Below are positions 62,490 through 64,000 of a DNA stretch of 64,000 bases, piece by piece (positions within the stretch are counted from its first letter, which is position 1; every line of letters starts with the position of its first letter). Location: NCBI GenBank assembly GCA_038246785.1, contig JBBRVP010000006.1, positions 62,001 through 126,000 on the forward strand. Direction: 5' to 3'. The stretch comes from JBBRVP01 sp038246785. GTDB taxonomy: Bacteria > Actinomycetota > Actinomycetes > Jiangellales > Jiangellaceae. Below the pieces are notes generated by a model. The model made no database searches and was not told the origin of the DNA. It saw nothing but the letters and a program-made list of their open reading frames with translations. The translations under genes and the position numbers were made by a program.

Positions 62490-63641
62490 ATGCCCGAGGC
62501 ATACATCGTCGAGGCCGTCCGGACGCCCGTCGGCAGGCGCGGGGGCGCACTCGCATCGACGCACTCCGCCGACCTCGGCGCTCATGTCATCAAGGCATTG
62601 GTGCACCGCAGCGGGATCGACCCGGGCGCCGTCGACGACGTCATCCTCGGGTGCACCGACACTCTCGGGTCGCAGGCAGGTGACGTCGCCCGCACGGCAT
62701 GGCTGGTCGCGGGTCTGCCCGACCACGTCCCCGGCGTCACCATCGACCGGCAGTGCGGGTCGAGCCAGCAGGCCGTCCACTTCGCGGCCCAGGGCGTCAT
62801 GTCCGGGACCGCGGACCTGATCGTCGCCGGCGGCGTCCAGAACATGTCCGCCATCCCGATCACGTCGGCGATGATCGTGGGGGAGCAGTTCGGTTTCAGC
62901 ACGCCGTTCGCCGAATCACCCGGCTGGCTCCGGCGCTACGGGGACCAGGAGGTCTCGCAGTTCCGCGGGGCGGAGATGATCGCGCAGAAGTGGGACCTTT
63001 CCCGCCAGCGCATGGAGGAGTTCGCGTACGAGAGCCACCAGCGCGCCATCAGGGCGATCGACGCCGGCAGGTTCAGCCGTGAGATCGAGCCCGTCGGCGA
63101 GTTCACGACCGACGAGGGTCCGCGTCGCGACACCTCTCTCGAGAAGATGGCTGCCTTGGCGCCGTTGCGGGAGGGCGGCCGGATCACCGCGGCAGTCGCC
63201 TCGCAGATCAGCGATGCTGCCTCGGCGATGCTGGTCGCGTCGGAGGCAGCGGTCGCCGAACACGGTTTGACGCCTCGCGCGCGGATCGTGCACCTCAGCG
63301 TGTACGGCGACGACCCGGTATGGATGTTGACGGGGCCGATCTCCGCGACGGCTCGCGCGCTCGATCGCTCGGGCCTGTCCGTCGACGACATCGATCTGTT
63401 CGAGGTCAACGAGGCCTTCGCATGCGTCGCCCTGGCCTGGGCGAGGGAGACCGGTGCTGACCTCGAGCGCACCAATGTCAACGGCGGTGCCATCGCGCTC
63501 GGCCACCCCATCGGCGCGACCGGCACCCGGCTCATGACCACACTGCTGCACGAGCTCGAGCGTCGCGGTGGGCGCTACGGGCTGCAGGTCATGTGCGAGG
63601 GCGGCGGCCAGGCCAACGTCACGATCATCGAAAGACTCTGA
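62490..63641 (+). CDS. Acetyl-CoA acetyltransferase family thiolase
   Basis: A 383-residue thiolase. The acylated Cys is in TIDRQCGSSQQAVHFAAQGV near residue 89. The His loop is NVNGGAIALGHPIGATGTRL and the second catalytic Cys is in QVMCEGGGQANVTIIERL at the C-terminus. All thiolase signatures are intact. The start follows CGAAGGAGTCACA, a good ribosome site. It is divergent from the decayed ligase/SDR pair. With a nitronate-monooxygenase-type gene next door, the cluster recalls the KstR2-type steroid-ring degradation set (FadA6, FadD3, IpdC), but that is inference. Confidence 0.92.
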   Translation: MPEAYIVEAVRTPVGRRGGALASTHSADLGAHVIKALVHRSGIDPGAVDDVILGCTDTLGSQAGDVARTAWLVAGLPDHVPGVTIDRQCGSSQQAVHFAAQGVMSGTADLIVAGGVQNMSAIPITSAMIVGEQFGFSTPFAESPGWLRRYGDQEVSQFRGAEMIAQKWDLSRQRMEEFAYESHQRAIRAIDAGRFSREIEPVGEFTTDEGPRRDTSLEKMAALAPLREGGRITAAVASQISDAASAMLVASEAAVAEHGLTPRARIVHLSVYGDDPVWMLTGPISATARALDRSGLSVDDIDLFEVNEAFACVALAWARETGADLERTNVNGGAIALGHPIGATGTRLMTTLLHELERRGGRYGLQVMCEGGGQANVTIIERL

Positions 63642-63690
63642 CCGGAGGGTCTGCGGGATGCGGAGCAGGTCGGGGGATCCCGCCCGGTGG

Positions 63691-64000
63691 TCAGGTCGCG
63701 GTGTCGACCATCGCCGCGGCGGAAGCACGTAGCTGCGCGACCGCGCCCGTGACGATCCGGTCAACGAGCTCCTCGGACGAGGGCAGGTCCTCGATCATCG
63801 CGACCACCTGACCCGAGGCGAGCATGCCCGCCTCGGTGTCTCCCTCGACGAGCCCGGCCCGCAACAGCGTCGGGGTGTTGGCCGCCATCATTGTCTGCGA
63901 CCACGTGCGGTCGCCGGCCCGCTTGAGCCGGACGCCGTCCGCCACCACCCCCCGCCAGCTCTGGCCGCTCAATCGCTTGTACTCGAGCGTGCGCTTCAGC
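63691..64000 (-). CDS. Nitronate monooxygenase-type flavoprotein, 5'-part beyond window
   Basis: The C-terminal ~100 residues of a TIM-barrel flavoprotein of the 2-nitropropane dioxygenase/nitronate monooxygenase family: TLEYKRLSGQSWRGVVADG, MAANTPTLLRAGLVEGDTEA and ASGQVVAMIEDLPSSEELVD, which is the family's terminal helix. The frame runs off the window edge, so the start is not visible. Its stop lies 49 bp from the thiolase stop, convergent. Steroid-cluster IpdC belongs to the same superfamily; the piece seen here does not prove that identity. Confidence 0.8.
   Translation of the reverse strand, partial: LKRTLEYKRLSGQSWRGVVADGVRLKRAGDRTWSQTMMAANTPTLLRAGLVEGDTEAGMLASGQVVAMIEDLPSSEELVDRIVTGAVAQLRASAAAMVDTAT

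Overview
This is a GC-rich, gene-dense stretch of an actinomycete chromosome (Actinomycetota). The taxonomic call rests on frequent GTG starts, many 4-bp start/stop overlaps, and several families typical of the phylum: bifunctional PriA, GuaB1, a HelD/HelR-type RNA polymerase motor ATPase, WS/DGAT acyltransferase, paired WYL regulators, DUF4192, and a group 1h [NiFe] hydrogenase with its actinobacterial DUF partners. I cannot name a genus. I saw no tRNA, rRNA, CRISPR array or intact insertion sequence.

Layout. 0-3 kb: histidine operon hisB(partial)-hisH-priA-ridA-hisF. 3-7 kb: small TetR regulator coupled to a PH-like protein, WS/DGAT acyltransferase, SRPBCC protein, unknown protein, phosphodiesterase. 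7-20 kb: HrpA helicase, an MFS transporter with a cyclic-nucleotide-binding tail divergent from a HelD/HelR motor, a spermidine-synthase-like enzyme, pirin, a second MFS exporter and DUF6390. 20-32.5 kb: a minus-strand hydrogen-oxidation locus. Read 5' to 3' on the minus strand it is hypA-hypB, then hhyS-hhyL, a NifU/Rieske-like protein, DUF5947, DUF6084, a 475-aa orphan, a DUF6893-type small membrane protein, a maturation protease, hypC, and an iron-type ABC transporter (binding protein, permease, ATPase). Nearly all of these genes overlap or abut, so hydrogenase structure, maturation and probably metal supply look co-translated. hypD, hypE and hypF are absent.

32.6-50.5 kb: housekeeping and accessory genes. 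These include a PEBP protein, GuaB1 GMP reductase, ABC-F protein, HMG-CoA-lyase-like enzyme, a WYL pair translationally coupled to a TreT-like trehalose synthase, PhoD-like phosphatase, AlkD-like glycosylase, a frameshifted DUF4192 gene, alpha/beta hydrolase and YccF. 50.5-54 kb: a polyol/sugar ABC importer lacking its ATPase. 54-56.4 kb: an ERCC4 nuclease with an Lsr2-like tail and two more frameshifted genes, one carrying two 15-bp minisatellites.

56.5-61 kb is the most unusual locus: a 1123-residue protein joining a LodA-type (cysteine tryptophylquinone) oxidase to a von Willebrand A domain, followed 3 bp later by its likely LodB-type flavoprotein maturase. 61.2-64 kb is the edge of a lipid or steroid degradation cluster. 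An acyl-CoA ligase and an SDR gene there are decayed and fused by deletion (with a 10-bp duplication frameshift), next to an intact thiolase and a partial nitronate-monooxygenase-type gene.

Four frameshifted loci lie between 45 and 62.5 kb. They are either real decay or assembly error, and the sequence alone does not decide between these.
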